DNA of 64,000 bases, from contig CM028899.1 of NCBI GenBank assembly GCA_016801885.1, forward strand, positions 18,181,501-18,245,500. Reading direction: 5' to 3'. Position 1 is the first letter of the stretch; every line of letters begins with the position of its first letter. The position numbers and the translations under genes were made by a program. The notes beneath the pieces were generated by a model. That model was not told the origin of the DNA. It ran no database searches and saw only the letters and a program-made list of their open reading frames with translations. This DNA is from Toxotes chatareus (Eukaryota; Chordata; Actinopteri; Toxotidae). This document shows, one piece after another, positions 12,393 to 24,709 of the stretch.

Positions 12393-14692
12393 ATTGTACA
12401 TCGGCTGCTAGAAAGGATTAGAATCTTGCCAAATGGGGACACATTGTTTTCTCTTATCTTGAAAGAAATAGAATTAAAACCCAAATTTGTCCTTAGACAA
12501 CCCCCCTCCATAAATATCACCAACTTGTGAATGAAGACAGCATGGACAGCAGGTTGAATAGAAATGCATGTCTTTACATAGGACAAAGCATATATCCATT
12601 GTTGTGTATGGTTCAGATCATATTGCAGTGTGGAAACACTAAGTCCCCAGTCCAGTAAATGCTGTGGTATCTCAAATTTCAGATAACTCTGTAATGTGTT
12701 CTTGTATAATGTAATGATTGTTTTCCTCTTCCTGTCCCTGTCTCTGCATCTCTTTAGCGTCCTTGCGAAGCACACAGGAGGACTACCAGAGGAAAGCTTT
12801 GGGAGCCTTCCAGAGGTTGGGACTGAGCCATGTTGCTCTCTGTTTTCTGTTTTACACCCACATTTCCTTCAGAACTATTTTTTACAGCACCAACTGCTTT
12901 TCTTCAGTCAAACAAAATGAGCACTTGTTTAAAGACACCCCATTAAGACTATTGAATTTTATCCTGTCTCATTTGACCCTTGTATTTGCTTGCACCATTG
13001 CCATCTGTGCACAAAGTGTATTACTTAGCACTCATTTCTGTCCTTAGACAACCCCCCTCCATAGATATGAACCGAGAGTGATGGTTGTACCCGAGCAAGA
13101 CTGTAATGCACACATACACCATACACCATTGACACCAGCACAATCTCTATATGATTAAAGGTCTTAATTATCTTGATTTACATACTCTGCATTACTTGTC
13201 ATATTGCCGCAGGATGTCCTCTCATGCTCTTTATTAATTAATTCTTCTTATTAATATGGTATTGTAGTTATTAATTGTGTCTAAATGTTTGAATGTCTCC
13301 TGGTTTGACTTCTCACATGTTCTTACACTTTGTGGCCTGTGCTACCCTTTTAGCATTTTGCTGCTGCAGTGACCCAATTCCCCCACAGGGATCTTTAAAG
13401 TTTTATTTAATCTTATTTAATTTTTTATTCAGCATTTCTGAACACAACATTCCTCTCTCTTTGCAGAGCCCAGAGTCTGTCTCCCACTGACCACCTAGCA
13501 GCCTTCTACTTGGCACTGCAGCTTGCTGTGTCCAGACAGGTAACACAACATGTTGTAATATCACAATAAAATCACTATGAACGTGGAAGTTTTAGAGGTG
13601 AATGTCAGTAAGTAAATCGGGGAACATCAGGGAATTATAAATCTGTCACTTTACGTGGTACTTTTTATCCCAACTGTAGTGAAAACCTGTAGTCTGTATA
13701 TGTGTGTGTGTAGATCCCAGAGGCTCTAGGCTATGTTCGACAGGCGTTGCAGCTTCAAGGGGATGATGTCCACTCCCTTCATCTACTGGCCCTGCTGCTG
13801 TCTGCCCAGAAACACTACCACGACGCTCTCAATATTATAGAGATGGCCCTGTCCGAGTACCCGGAGAACTTCAAGTAACATTCACACACCACACCACAAT
13901 GCTTCCTTTAAAGCACACACACACTATGTGTATTTACTTCTGCTTCACTCGACTCAGCCTCAGATTACAGTGTTTAAGTGTGTGCTGTGTGTCTTGCAGT
14001 CTGCTGTATACCAAGGTCAAATTGGAGTCAATGTGTAGAGGACCAGAGGAAGCTCTGCTCACCTGTAAACACATGCTGCAAATCTGGAAGAGCTTTTACA
14101 ACCTTACCAACCCCAGGTACACACACACACAAGCAGGCTTACATTGGTTTTGTCAATTAGCTCAGTCAGACACAGTTAAACCGGTCATTTACTGGATAAT
14201 TCTCCACTTAGTGAACACTTGCTGTAATATATAGTATTACTGGTTGCTGCAGCCAGCTCCTGTTTGACCACATTAAAGCCTATACTCTGTGTTCTTACAG
14301 ACACCAACTAAGAAAACAAAAGGAGCCTGAGAAACTAAACGATTTTACTGTGTGTTTGTTTCAGAGACACCATGTTTGCTTAGCAGCTCAGGCAATGCAA
14401 AAACAGTGGAGCTCACTCTCATTTTTTTTTGTCTGTCTGTGTGTGTGTCTGTGCCCATGGGTGCGCGTTTGTGGCAGTGATTCGGGGCGTGGCAGCAGTC
14501 TGTTGGACAGAGCCATCGCAGACAGACGACAGCTCAACGCCATGACACTGCCTGACTTCAGTGACCCTGAGACCGGTAGGCACACACGCATACACACCGT
14601 TTTTCCTTCCTCCTTAGGAGCCCTCAGTATCTCCTCAGTGAAACAAATCCAGTTGTGCTCCGTGTCTCTCAGTAAACAAAGATTCACACACA

Positions 14693-14723
<31 letters not shown>

Positions 14724-17700
14724 GATTAATTCCTCTTATCTAATGGTGACCCTAATACCTTTTTGTACTAGGAAAATCGACTGTTGTCAGGATTATTTAA
14801 TTATGCAAACGAAATCTAGAGTGAGGTATGGCCTCCTCTTTCTTTTTTTATATTGATCCGTTCTAATTCATAGCTACAGATGTCAGAGATAAATGTCCTC
14901 AGAAAATTCTTGCCCACTCCTCTTTACTCAGATTTCAGTACACCATTATTTTGGCATCAATATTTTTTTTTCTATTTTGCTTTATTCTTTGCTTTTTTTT
15001 GTTCTGTGTGATAAGTTGCTGCTTTATCTAGGATTATGAAACTAGTTGTCGCAAAAGTTATTTATAAACGTTGCAATATGAGAACATTTTAGAAATATTG
15101 TTTCTGGTCATATTTAGACATACTGTATGTTTCTTTCCTTTCATTATTCCTTGATTCACTTCATTTATTGCTGTTTTTATTTCCTTTGTTTTAGCCTCAG
15201 GTTCTTCCTCTTCTCACTCTGGTTCTGAAACCTTCTCCCCCATTTCCCCGTCCACCATTTCCACCCTCTCGTCCCCGCTGTTCTTCCCTTCCTTCCCTTC
15301 CTCCCCTTCCTCCCCTGTCTTCATCCTCCAGCCTCCTCCTCTCCCACCACCCAAAAACCCATCCTCCCTTCCTCCTCTTCCTCCTGCCCCCACCAAGACC
15401 AGGACTCACTCCTTTTGCAACCACGTCACTCTCCGCCGGCTCTCCTCCAACTGTAATCTGCCTTCATGTCCACTCGCCCTGTAGCATGGTGTGGAGAGTG
15501 ACCTGAAAAAGTGTTTTTGGGAGATTGGCTCATTGGTTCATTTTCACATGAATGAGTTCATTCCCAGCTTGTTTTTGCTCTGCTGCTCTGTGTTAATCTG
15601 TATGTGGTTTAGCTCACAGGCAAAATCCAAAGTAGAAGAACAGCTGTCCACTACAGGGTCAAAATTCAGAAACTGAAAAATGAACAAATTATAGCATTGA
15701 TAAACAGTTATTGTCAAGAAAAGAAAAAGAAATAGAGAATGTTTTGGTGATTAGACTCCATTGATCTTCATTAAGCATAGGCCCATATGAAGATGGGAGA
15801 TAGCTCCACCAGAGTCTAGATGCTGGTGATGGTGATGGAACCATCACCATCACCATAAAGAGACAAACAGAACGTGAGAGAAGAGACATTCCCTACTGAA
15901 CTTTCCCCAAACTTCATTATTTCACTAAGTAGGAAGCATCATCTGCTGTGCAGTGATTTTTTTTTTTATCAGTACACTGTACAGTCTTCCCTTGTCTGGC
16001 ACTTTCATTGCCTATGGAAATATTGGTACCTTGCTGTGGCGCAGTGAGTTACCAAGCTGAGTCTTCAGTCCCTTTTCCCAGATCAGGCTGAAGTCCTCTG
16101 TAAATGGGTCCGATTAAACATTTCAGATTTTTGGTGGATAATTTGCTTAGTTGCTCTGACTGTATATTCTCGTGCTTGGCACTTGCCAGTTAATGTAAAT
16201 GGATGTAAAACCAACTATCTCATCGCTTCACTGGTAACACGGCCGGTAACTAGTGTCACAGCCTCTGCCTGCATTTAGGTCTATGTTGTGAACGAAGCAG
16301 ATAATCATGTGAGATTACTACACGTGTCTAAGCCGATTGTCTCGCAAGTGGAAGTTCATTACCTCAGCACGTGACTTGAACGAGTCAGAGCCCTGTGTTT
16401 TTAAAGGATGAGGCCGTCTATTCTTTCGTTTTGTTATTGTCTCATGAAAAAACCAAAACAAATCTGTTAGTGTGTCTAACGGGAATGAAAATTATATTTG
16501 TTGGAGATTTTTTACATAGTAATATAGAGCATTACTAGACTTATCTAATAAGCCTGGGACAAATTGTTTGTTGTAAAAATTGGAATTCAAGTAAGATCGG
16601 CGTCCAGGATCCTTGAGTACTACCACAGAAGTCCAGGCCAGCACAGACTTTAACTGTCAGACTTAGTCACGTATGAATAATTTTCTGGAGTTGCCAGTTC
16701 TCATTTTATAACAAATAGACAACATTTAATCTCATCACAGTCTTAGCATGGAGCACTAGCATGACCAGTCTGCTGGGGGATATATTGATTGCTTTGGGAG
16801 TTTTCTCATCAATAAACTAATCAGATGACCAACAAGCTGATGGCCCAAAAACTCAGTGTGCTCCTGTCATGACCAATCACAGAGCGTATTGAACATGTGA
16901 CCTCACTGAGATTGCAGACAAGATAAACGGTGACGTTAGCATGGCCAACGAGTTTCAAACTAAACTGACTAACCCTGGAGTATTGGATGTGCTTCGTATT
17001 CACACATAGTTCTCAGACCTGCAGTAAAGCTGTGCATGTTTATGTGTGTGTATACAGATGCTTTGGGTGTGAGTACAGTTCAGCCTTTGATGGAGCTTAG
17101 CTTAGCATTTTTGTGACTTACTCGAGGTCTCAGGTGAAACACACACGGGTTCAAACACCACGCGCTCACAGTTGATGCAGCTTGGATTTAGAGATCAGTT
17201 ATGTTCTTTTTTTGATTTTACAAAAAAATATTTTTTCATCGATTACAGCTTTACTGTCTCTGCACATCTATCTGCTTTTTCCCGCTCATTTGTCTTTCTC
17301 TCTGAGGATTTCAGCCAACATTCATTTGTCTTGTTTCCCAGTTCCAACCTTATGTTGTCTGTCCTCCTTCTACTAATGATGTTTGTACTGGAAAATAATG
17401 ATGGTTATTATTTATTTAAATCATTGTAGCTGCATAAAAATCAAAGTAGAATTCTGCTCTAGAGCATGATTTTCCTCAGTGAGCCTGAGCACAGTTATCT
17501 TATTTAAAATCGTGAATATAAATCCATTAATTAATCGATTACATTACTGAAAATTACAATTAAACATTGTTTTCTGTGGAAATAAGTTGTCACAGCCCTG
17601 GAGGTCATGTATTTGAACAGATTCAGTTGGCAGAAAAGAGGCAAAAAAAAAGTGGAGGCAGTCTGCATCTTTTAATCTTTTCTAAAAAGCTACTGTGAAG

Positions 17701-20700
17701 AATAAAAATCTCCTTGCTGTTCTCTACAATCTTCCCCTTTGGAATCAGCGTTCTTCTTCTCTCATATTGATTTGGATATTTCTTTTCTGTCTCTTCCTCT
17801 CTTCTCAATCATTAACAGTCGTCTTTCTGTTTTTTTTCCCACCCCTCCGTTTTTTCAAGGCGGCCTTCAGGACGCTAACACTCTTGGTTTTTCCTCCATG
17901 TTTTCTGTTTGTAAGTAGCCATCTAACCTCCATCTGACCTTCCTTTCTCCAGCCATTGTTCTGTCCATCCTTCGCTCCCTGTCGACCCTCCATTTTCCCG
18001 ATGAGGTTCAGATATATGTACGATACCTGTGCAAAGAACATATCTACATATATCCTCTGCTTTAACTTGATGTCTGCTGCCACTTTCCAGGAGAATTACA
18101 CAGACCTTCATTATGTTGCTGCTACAGTCTATTAAAGGAATACAGTGACTTCAGGGGATCTGTCATGTGAATGAATTCAGGAAGCAGCTTTGTGTTAGGG
18201 TGGAAATCTTTTGGTTTCCTCACAGCACGGCACATGAAGAGGGTGATGTTTGACTTGTAAAAGGCAGATGAACATGTAACGTCTGACGTTGAGGAGAAAG
18301 CAAACGCTCACAGAGCGACAGCAGAAAGGAGGATAAGAAGCAGCCTCCTGATTGTTGCCCTAATCATCTGTGAAACGTGGCTGTAATAGACAAATAATAA
18401 TACTAACAGTGCTGCTGGCATGAAACAGAGGTTACTAATAATGTTGATTGTTTGCTGTAATTTTATGAAAGCGTCGTAATTAACTTGGATTGATATCGAA
18501 CAGGCTATTGTGAAAAGTTGGAACGAGGTAATAGATGATGAGATGAGGATGAAATGGTCCAGAGGAAAAATCTCTGACGAGATATGATGTTTATATTTTG
18601 ATTGAGAAACAAATGCTTACATCGTTTTTAGCTCTGTGCATCTATTACTGAAATTTAATTTGTTTACTGCAGTTTGTACTCACACCTGAACACGCTGTGC
18701 ATACACTGAGCGTCAGTGTACCTGTTCATCATCTCACAGCTGTGAGAATGGGCATTACACTGGAAACACAGAGGGGAAATTAACATGACCAGCTTACGGT
18801 GCGTTGGCTCGTTGCATCTTTCCTGTAAGTCAGTGTATTCCTTTAATTCAGTGAGCAGCTTTAGTTTATCTGTTGCCGGGTGAATTGTGAACATCTCAAG
18901 TTCACAAGTCACCTCAGGAAGCTTCCTCAGTAATCTGTTAGCAAACGTGTGACAATGTTTCTAATGCATAAGGATTTTGTCAGCTGTGTTTTGTTATTTT
19001 AAACTTTTTGTTTTCTTCTACACGTATGCAGCTGATGGATTTACTTTATATTAAATATTAGGGACACAAAATGGCATAAGTGAAAGCAATCCATAAGAGA
19101 ATACACAGTACCACCTCTCTGCCTCCTCCTTCAGCTGTTTGACCAACTAATCACTGACTGAATAGCACTTTTTTTTCATTCACTGTCAAGATCACGCACC
19201 TTACTGTCTCTATGAGATATAGACATCACCGAGCACGATAGGAATATTGTATTCAGGAAATTAAAAGCGGTGGATGTACGAAGCAGATAAATGGAGACAC
19301 TGATGAAAAGCGTTATTAGCGGTGAGTTTTCTTTAACCTTTGGATAAACTGACTAATAGTTTCACTTTGCACAAAAAAGTGTTTAGAGTTTCATCAATAT
19401 GAGGTTAATTTAGGGAACAATGCCCGTTATCCTGCTTCAGCACAAGTCTTTAAATGTTCTGTACTAAGCAGGGCTGCTGCATGATGGCACCTAATGCATT
19501 GCTTTTTACAGTCTGCCCTTCAACTCAGGTTACTCAACTTTAAATGTATTTGTGTGGGAGAAAGACATCTTTCTGACATTTGCCTAAATCCACTTATCAG
19601 CAGCACACTTGTCCTCTCTTGATACACACACACATACACACAGAGCTTTAATGTTGAAATATTCTTTTTTTTTTTTTTATCTCAGTCATCTTTTACATGA
19701 GTAGTTTCTCTCCCTTAACACAAAACTCCATATCAGTGCAGTGAATGGAGAAACAGGTGACTTTGTGATTTTTCAGCCTATGCTGAAACTCAAAAGTCCT
19801 GTCTGTCGAGTGTCCAGCACTCGACCCCTAAAGGCTTGAAAGGTATTTCTGAAATGTCCCACTTCTCTCTTACCAATGTGTGTGGTTTAAACACTCTTCA
19901 CATTGGAAAATATGGCTAACCACACTGACACTAAATATCTGATGGAAGTGTCATATATATCCAAATTTAAGGCAAACATGGCTGCTTGGACCACACTTTA
20001 TTCTGCAGGGGTGGTTCCTGTGGACGATGAGATATCCAGGTATATGCAGCATGTACCATTTGAAGGATATAAAAGGATATATCTGTGGAGTTTCCAACCC
20101 AGACGTCATGTTTTGCTTTCACAGATCTGCATTTTTTTTTAAATTTGCAGTCCAATACAGAGGCCATTTTGCATCCCTGTAATAATCTGATGTAGAGACA
20201 AAATATCACAGAGACACTTCTTTTAACTACTAATCGGCAGAGTGCAGAGTGATGCAGTGTTCATGCATGGCGGTGCAGAAATTAATTCACTTTAACCTGG
20301 TTAATCCAGGGCCATAACACTGTGTGTTGCAGCGTGTGGAATGGTGTGAACTGATTCGAGGCTTCAGTGCAGGAACACAAAACTGTGTGCCAATGTGGGG
20401 CCAGAGTCTTGAGCTTTTTACTGCAACCAAACACTCCAGATTTCGCTGATAAGTTCCTATTTTCTCTCTGAAGCTGTGGGAATCTGTGAAATCTGATGTT
20501 GTGTTTGATTAAAACCCTGCATTGTGGCACGTGACCGCCTAATGCTGCTGTAGTGGTAAGTCAGTAAACTGAGGAAATGGCGCGTATGATGGTTGGTAAT
20601 GGATTCTGTCCCTCCAGGTTCGGTGCACGCTACTTCCATAGCAGCCAGTCGTGTGGAGCAGGCTCTGTCTGAGGTAGCCTCCTCCCTGCAGAGCAGCGCC

Positions 20701-21381
20701 CCCAAACATGGACCCCTCCACCCCTGGATGACCCTGGCTCAGATCTGGCTGCATGCAGGTATGCACTTTAACATTCACAGTACAAGGTTTTAAACAGGGT
20801 TTACAGAGAGAGCGAGACTAAACGGGATATAGATTGTGGTTCCTCTCTGACCATAGTCACACATTGTAAAAACTTTTATTCTAAAGTTTCCTGGATTAAC
20901 ATGTCCTTAAAGATTTTCAGTGTTTTAACATTTCATTGTTACCAGGTCTCTAATCCGTTCACTTTTATCTGGTGGTTGTTATATGGTTACTGAGTAAAAC
21001 TCGCCTGTTAACATCCCGTGGGTATCCATGTAGCATCTGGTCCCTCTGAACCTGACAGTGTCTCATAAAACATGTTTGTGGACAAATCAGTCAAGGAGGT
21101 AAAGTTAGATTTTCAGTCCATTTAATCAGAAGAAAGTGTTTTTCACATTTAGAGTGAATGGATACCTTCCTTTTACACACTCATATGAAAGGTTTAGCTT
21201 GCAGTACTGTAAACAGTGAGTGTACTGGCATTAGCTTGCAGGATTGTGTTTAACAGCAGTTTGACAGTCTCTGTAATCACACCCAATAAAATATCCCTCA
21301 GAATTCACTGGAGCCCTGAGGATCATTTCTGCATCAGCAGCAGAGACAAACATCAGCAGAGTGTATACAAACAGATGCAGG

Positions 21382-21418
<37 letters not shown>

Positions 21419-23564
21419 CAGAGGTTGTTTGTGCTCCTGTTTATCTCTCCAGCTGCTTCCTGTCAGAGGTGGTCATTTCCAGCCTGGCGACACAGCTAAT
21501 ATAATCAACCAATTGCAGCACAGACGAGCAGACAGTTCAAACTCATTTCCTCCGTCTGTATCATTCTGTGTTTGTATCATTCTGTCTTCATCACAGTAAT
21601 ATACTCTATGCATTAGATGACCTTGATCCTGAAAATGTTTTTCTTCTTGATGCTGTTTGAGTTTGAAATTGTGTTGTGTTTGCTTTGTCTCTTTCATTTT
21701 CTGCTGCTTCCTTTTGCAGTTTTAAAAATTTTCACCATTTATTATTTTCATCTCTGTCTGTGGCTCAAATCATTCAACTTACTTATTACTGAAAATGTCT
21801 AGACCACTGTTAAATACATTATTGTACTACTGTTCAGTTCAGTCTGAGGTTTAAAAATGTCACTGGGGGCAGTATTTGGGCAGCATGTCGTGCCACGTCA
21901 GGATTCATGTGAAATACAGTCTTAATTTTATGAGACAGAGGGTGTCAGTTTTATTTACCATTGTCTCACAGTAATTAAATCAAGCTGTCAATTAAGACAG
22001 CCACATCGATAAAGATTGAGATGTCTGAAACCACTGTGAGCTGCAGCTTTTAATAAAACAAAGTGAAGCTTCCTGCACTGGTTTCGTTTGTTTATCTCAC
22101 CTCAGAGTTTGACACCCCTGTTTGCAATCTTCCTCTCTGTCCATGTTTCTCTGATAGCTGAGGTCTACATCAGCATGTCAAAACCTGCAGAGGCCTCGGC
22201 ATGCACACAGGAAGCTGCCAACCTCTTCCCCACATCCCATAATGTGCTGTACATGAGGGGGCAGATAGCTGAGCTGAGGGGCAACATAGACGAGGCAAAA
22301 CGCTGGTACGAGGAGGCTCTGTCCATCAACCCGACGCATGTCAAGACCATGCAGAGACTGGTAAGACACAAAACAGGCACACACACAGTCAGACTCTGAG
22401 TGTGTGTGTGTCCAAACAGCCTGAGGGTTTGTGTGTTTTATATAATTAGCCATAGTCTTCCGAGGACAGCCTTGCTAGACCTTCACTGAGGAGGGGGAGA
22501 TTGTCTCCCTTTTTCGTTCTCTCTTTCCGCACCTGAACTTTATATTGTGTCACATCTTTTTTATATCAGATTATTCTGATATATGAATAACTGTTTTTGT
22601 GCACACAGTTAATGTCCAGCCTGCCGGGTGGTTACAAGGCACCACAGGTTCACATGAGCCAGATTCCCAAAACAGATTTTCACAATCAGACTTTCAGATC
22701 TTCATGTCCACAACAAAACTCATAAATCTCCAACATAACCTGTAAATTTATAATAATGAAGACATGAGAATAAAAACCACTTAATCCATCTTTCCTTCTT
22801 TCCCATGAGCTGGACACAAAGTTAGTGCAGACTCTTAAGGATCATGTACATTTACACGGAAAAAGAATGCAATATCTCTGAATAGCTGAATGAGAGAGGT
22901 GAGCAGCAATAGACATGGTCACAGGTGTTTCCTTCTTACAGTGGAGAATAATGAATGTCTCTGAATTCAAACAGGAATCATCCACATCAGTATGATCTGT
23001 GTGACCTTAAACCGAATCATAGTGTACAACATTCAGTAGAAGCATATTAGCCTCTTAATGTTCTGCTACTGTTTCTTCATTTTCCTCTTTGTGTCTCCAA
23101 CACTTCACAGGGTCTGATTCTCCACCAGCTGCAGCGCTACAGTCTGTCTGAAAAAGTCCTGAGGGATGCTGTGCAGGTGAACAGGTAGGTGTGTGTGGGT
23201 AGGGGTGTGTAGGTGGGTGGGTGTGTGTTTGCCAGTGTAATGCAAATGATCGCTATTCTTTAAGGCAGTAACTACATATATTTTTTCCTTTTCATTTCTT
23301 CTTCTTTCATCTTTCCTTTCCTCTTTTCTTCTCTCCACCTTTCCTCTCTTTCCATCTCCTCGATCCCTTCTTTTCTGTCCCCACCTCCCTCTCTCCCTAT
23401 CCTCTCCTCTCCTCAGTACGGCTCATGATGTGTGGAATAGTCTGGGTGAGGTGTTGCAGGCTCAGGGAAACGCTGCAGCTGCCACTGAGTGTTTCCTCAC
23501 CGCTTTGGAGCTGGAGGCCAGCAGCCCCATTCTGCCCTTCACCATCATACCCAGAGCACTATGA
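4605..23564 (+). CDS. ttc7b: Tetratricopeptide repeat protein 7B, 21 coding exons
   Basis: Coding exons: 4605-4725, 6446-6600, 6945-7020, 7193-7285, 7909-8072, 9477-9598, 10454-10532, 10978-11153, 11322-11385, 11501-11638, 11862-12050, 12198-12315, 12758-12815, 13467-13539, 13714-13874, 14000-14116, 14478-14575, 20618-20758, 22158-22360, 23111-23184, 23417-23564. All are GT-AG, phases agree, total 2568 nt (855 aa; mammalian TTC7B is about 843). TTC7B rather than TTC7A is indicated by KSGSRLETEIERCRSEGQW near the N-terminus, RQGHTHSKNYSLSRHPRVYS, ISESMANRDAVLSRIPEH, and SDSGRGSSLLDRAIADRRQ. TPR helices are clear at about 397-460 and 715-850. TTC7 proteins wrap FAM126/hyccin and, with EFR3, bring PI4KA to the plasma membrane to make PI4P. 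The linker at about 636-715 is polar and probably disordered; intron 17, inside it, is 6 kb and may hold a cassette exon. The exon 13 donor (AG|GTTGGG) is weak. The gene converges on calm1. Confidence 0.96.
4726..6445 (+). other. ttc7b intron 1
   Basis: This intron holds no gene that I can support. It contains an AT microsatellite at about 5519-5542 and a (TG)n tract at about 6082-6115 running into a short GC tail. Several GCTAGC-type short repeats occur around 5410-5460. The first 300 bp are moderately GC-rich and may belong to the promoter region. Confidence 0.6.
6082..6115. repeat. (TG)n microsatellite in ttc7b intron 1
   Basis: This is an uninterrupted TG dinucleotide run of about 17 units ending in GCGCGC. 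It lies about 330 bp upstream of the exon 2 acceptor. Confidence 0.95.
7301..7322. repeat. (CA)n microsatellite in ttc7b intron 4
   Basis: About 11 CA units start 15 bp downstream of the exon 4 donor. A shorter acacactctctc prelude lies between them. Confidence 0.9.
8073..8094 (+). repeat. (GT)n run forming the exon 5 splice donor
   Basis: Exon 5 of ttc7b ends in GAGAAG at 8072. The intron then begins directly with about 11 GT units, so the 5' splice site is the first unit of a microsatellite. Phase and homology both place the exon end here: the next exon resumes with ALSAGIQNRSPKPG. Confidence 0.9.
8095..9476 (+). other. ttc7b intron 5, no further gene seen
   Basis: This is ordinary AT-rich intronic sequence with a T-run near 8846-8863. 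The 112-aa and 99-aa minus-strand frames between 8118 and 8523 and the plus-strand frame at 9248-9610 show no family resemblance. The last of these includes real exon 6 in a different frame. Confidence 0.6.
9599..10453 (+). other. ttc7b intron 6, no further gene seen
   Basis: The intron contains short GATA-like repeats (agatagatagata) near 9630, a small GTGGGC/GCCCAC inverted repeat at about 9758-9773 and an A-run near 9925. Nothing is supportable as a gene. Confidence 0.55.
12329..12390. repeat. Long (TG)n microsatellite after ttc7b exon 12
   Basis: About 31 perfect TG units begin 13 bp after the exon 12 donor (GATG|GTAAG). This is the longest dinucleotide run in the genic half of the window, and the two artificial His/Thr- and Cys/Val-rich frames across it have no meaning as proteins. 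Confidence 0.97.
14685..14723. repeat. (CA)n microsatellite in ttc7b intron 17
   Basis: A CA run with one CGCG interruption lies about 110 bp downstream of the exon 17 donor. Confidence 0.93.
15195..15452 (+). CDS. Candidate Ser/Pro-rich cassette exon of ttc7b
   Basis: The preceding sequence is a strong pyrimidine tract ending TTTGTTTTAG. From there, in the frame left by exon 17 (phase 1), the sequence stays open and begins (G)ASGSSSSHSGSETFSPISP, followed by many Ser and Pro residues including LQPPPLPPP. A GT donor (CAACT|GTAATC) after 258 nt restores phase 1, so inclusion adds 86 residues at the ETG|SVHATS junction without shifting the frame. If the donor is skipped, the frame runs to a TAG at 15482-15484, making a short alternative C-terminus. 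The donor is mediocre and the region is CT-rich, so a chance open frame is possible. I know of no annotated equivalent. Confidence 0.4.
15824..15855. repeat. Perfect 15-bp hairpin in ttc7b intron 17
   Basis: TGGTGATGGTGATGG at 15824-15838 is followed by AA and then its exact reverse complement at 15841-15855. The arms are themselves built from a GATGGT trinucleotide-like repeat. Confidence 0.9.
20759..22157 (+). other. ttc7b intron 18
   Basis: This is non-coding sequence with a (CA)n run at about 21385-21415. The 127-aa plus-strand frame across it is largely microsatellite and shows no homology that I recognise. Confidence 0.55.
21385..21415. repeat. (CA)n microsatellite in ttc7b intron 18
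   Basis: This is an uninterrupted CA run of about 15 units. Confidence 0.95.
22361..23110 (+). other. ttc7b intron 19, no further gene seen
   Basis: This 750-bp intron shows no supportable gene, element or strong repeat. Confidence 0.55.
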
Positions 23565-23843
23565 GACAGACATAGACACACACACACACACACACTTATA
23601 GCCTCACTACTGTCCCACAGTGGCACAAATGATGGACCTGCAAGCAGCACGCACACCATACACACACAGCATGCCTGCATGTGACTTACACACGCCTCCA
23701 CAAGGTTTTACTGCCACACCCTCAGCTACACACACACACACACACAATATAGAAATGCAAATAATACACATAAACATCCATACACGCCTCCCCTTGCCCA
23801 CTCACTCTTCCCACAAAGCCTTGCTGTGGGTGTGACCCTTGAC

Positions 23844-23844
23844 T

Positions 23845-23868
<24 letters not shown>
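23844..23868. repeat. (TG)n microsatellite in ttc7b 3' region
   Basis: About 12 TG units are followed by a short GA run. Confidence 0.93.
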
Positions 23869-23875
<7 letters not shown>

Positions 23876-24709
23876 CATAAGTCTGTGTGCTGATACATTG
23901 CTTGTTTATGTCAGTCTGCACTTTTTGTGTGCCTGTTTGTGTCTGTGCATGTACACCCATGTCTGTGTATGTGTGCCAACATGATGCCTGTGCATATTTG
24001 TGTCCGGTTGTGTGATTTGTAGTATGCTGTGTGTGTTTGCCGTTTTGTCCCGTTCAAAGATGTAAATAAGATTCATTTTGAGTCATTACTCCGGCATTGC
24101 TAGCATTCAGAAGCCTAAGAGTTTACATTTTGTTTACATGTTATTAAGTACCAAAACACACACACAGACACACACACACACACACCTTAATTTTTCCTAT
24201 TACATACTGAGGGTAGCAGATTGGACAAAAATGGATCATAGGCAGGTAAACAGTTTTATTAGTGTTTCCTTTATAAGTCAAATATCACTGATAATCTCAT
24301 TCACTCCAACACACACACACACATATGTATGTTCACCTGTTGCTGTTCATATGGAGAGAACAGTTACTGTATGGCTAGCTCAGGACGTTTGAGAATCTAC
24401 CTGAGCGTGGACAGACATGACAAACAGATGACTGAAGAATCAATCAATCAGTAGAGTCTAACTGCCAAAACACAGGCTGCATTTACACACACAGGAGATC
24501 AGGTTTTAACAGCAAATGTTCAAGAAATGGCTGCCTTTTTATGTGGTTGTAAACTGAAGCACATGTAATGTCTATAGCCTTTATATGTTAATTGGTTTAA
24601 CTGTATTTTGACATCCTGTGGTTTCACACATTCTCCTGTTATGTACAGTATCATTCAGATTTCCCATGGGAATCATTAAAATTAAAGGAACAGACATACA
24701 TTTTTTTGC

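Larger units (their letters stand above)
14576..20617 (+). other. ttc7b intron 17, the longest ttc7b intron
   Basis: This 6-kb intron lies inside the polar linker of TTC7B. It holds a CA microsatellite near 14700, the candidate cassette exon at 15195-15452, and a perfect hairpin at 15824-15855. Pyrimidine-rich stretches occur around 17270-17350 and 17730-17960. The remainder, including 16000-17050 and 18100-20600, shows no family-like reading frame or recognisable transposon. Confidence 0.6.

Noticed and set aside
12225..12775. Frames of 101 and 160 aa spanning the TG repeat near ttc7b exon 12
   Set aside because: These are microsatellite translations (Cys/Val or His/Thr runs) that overlap a real exon only partly or in another frame.
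15197..15424. 75-aa and 60-aa minus-strand Gly/Arg-rich frames
   Set aside because: They are shadows of the CT-rich candidate cassette exon, with no homology and low-complexity composition.
17055..17075. Possible micro-exon (TATACAG|ATGCTTTGG|GTGTGAG) in ttc7b intron 17
   Set aside because: A 9-11 nt exon cannot be supported by eye, and the acceptor lies in a TG-rich stretch where such patterns arise by chance.
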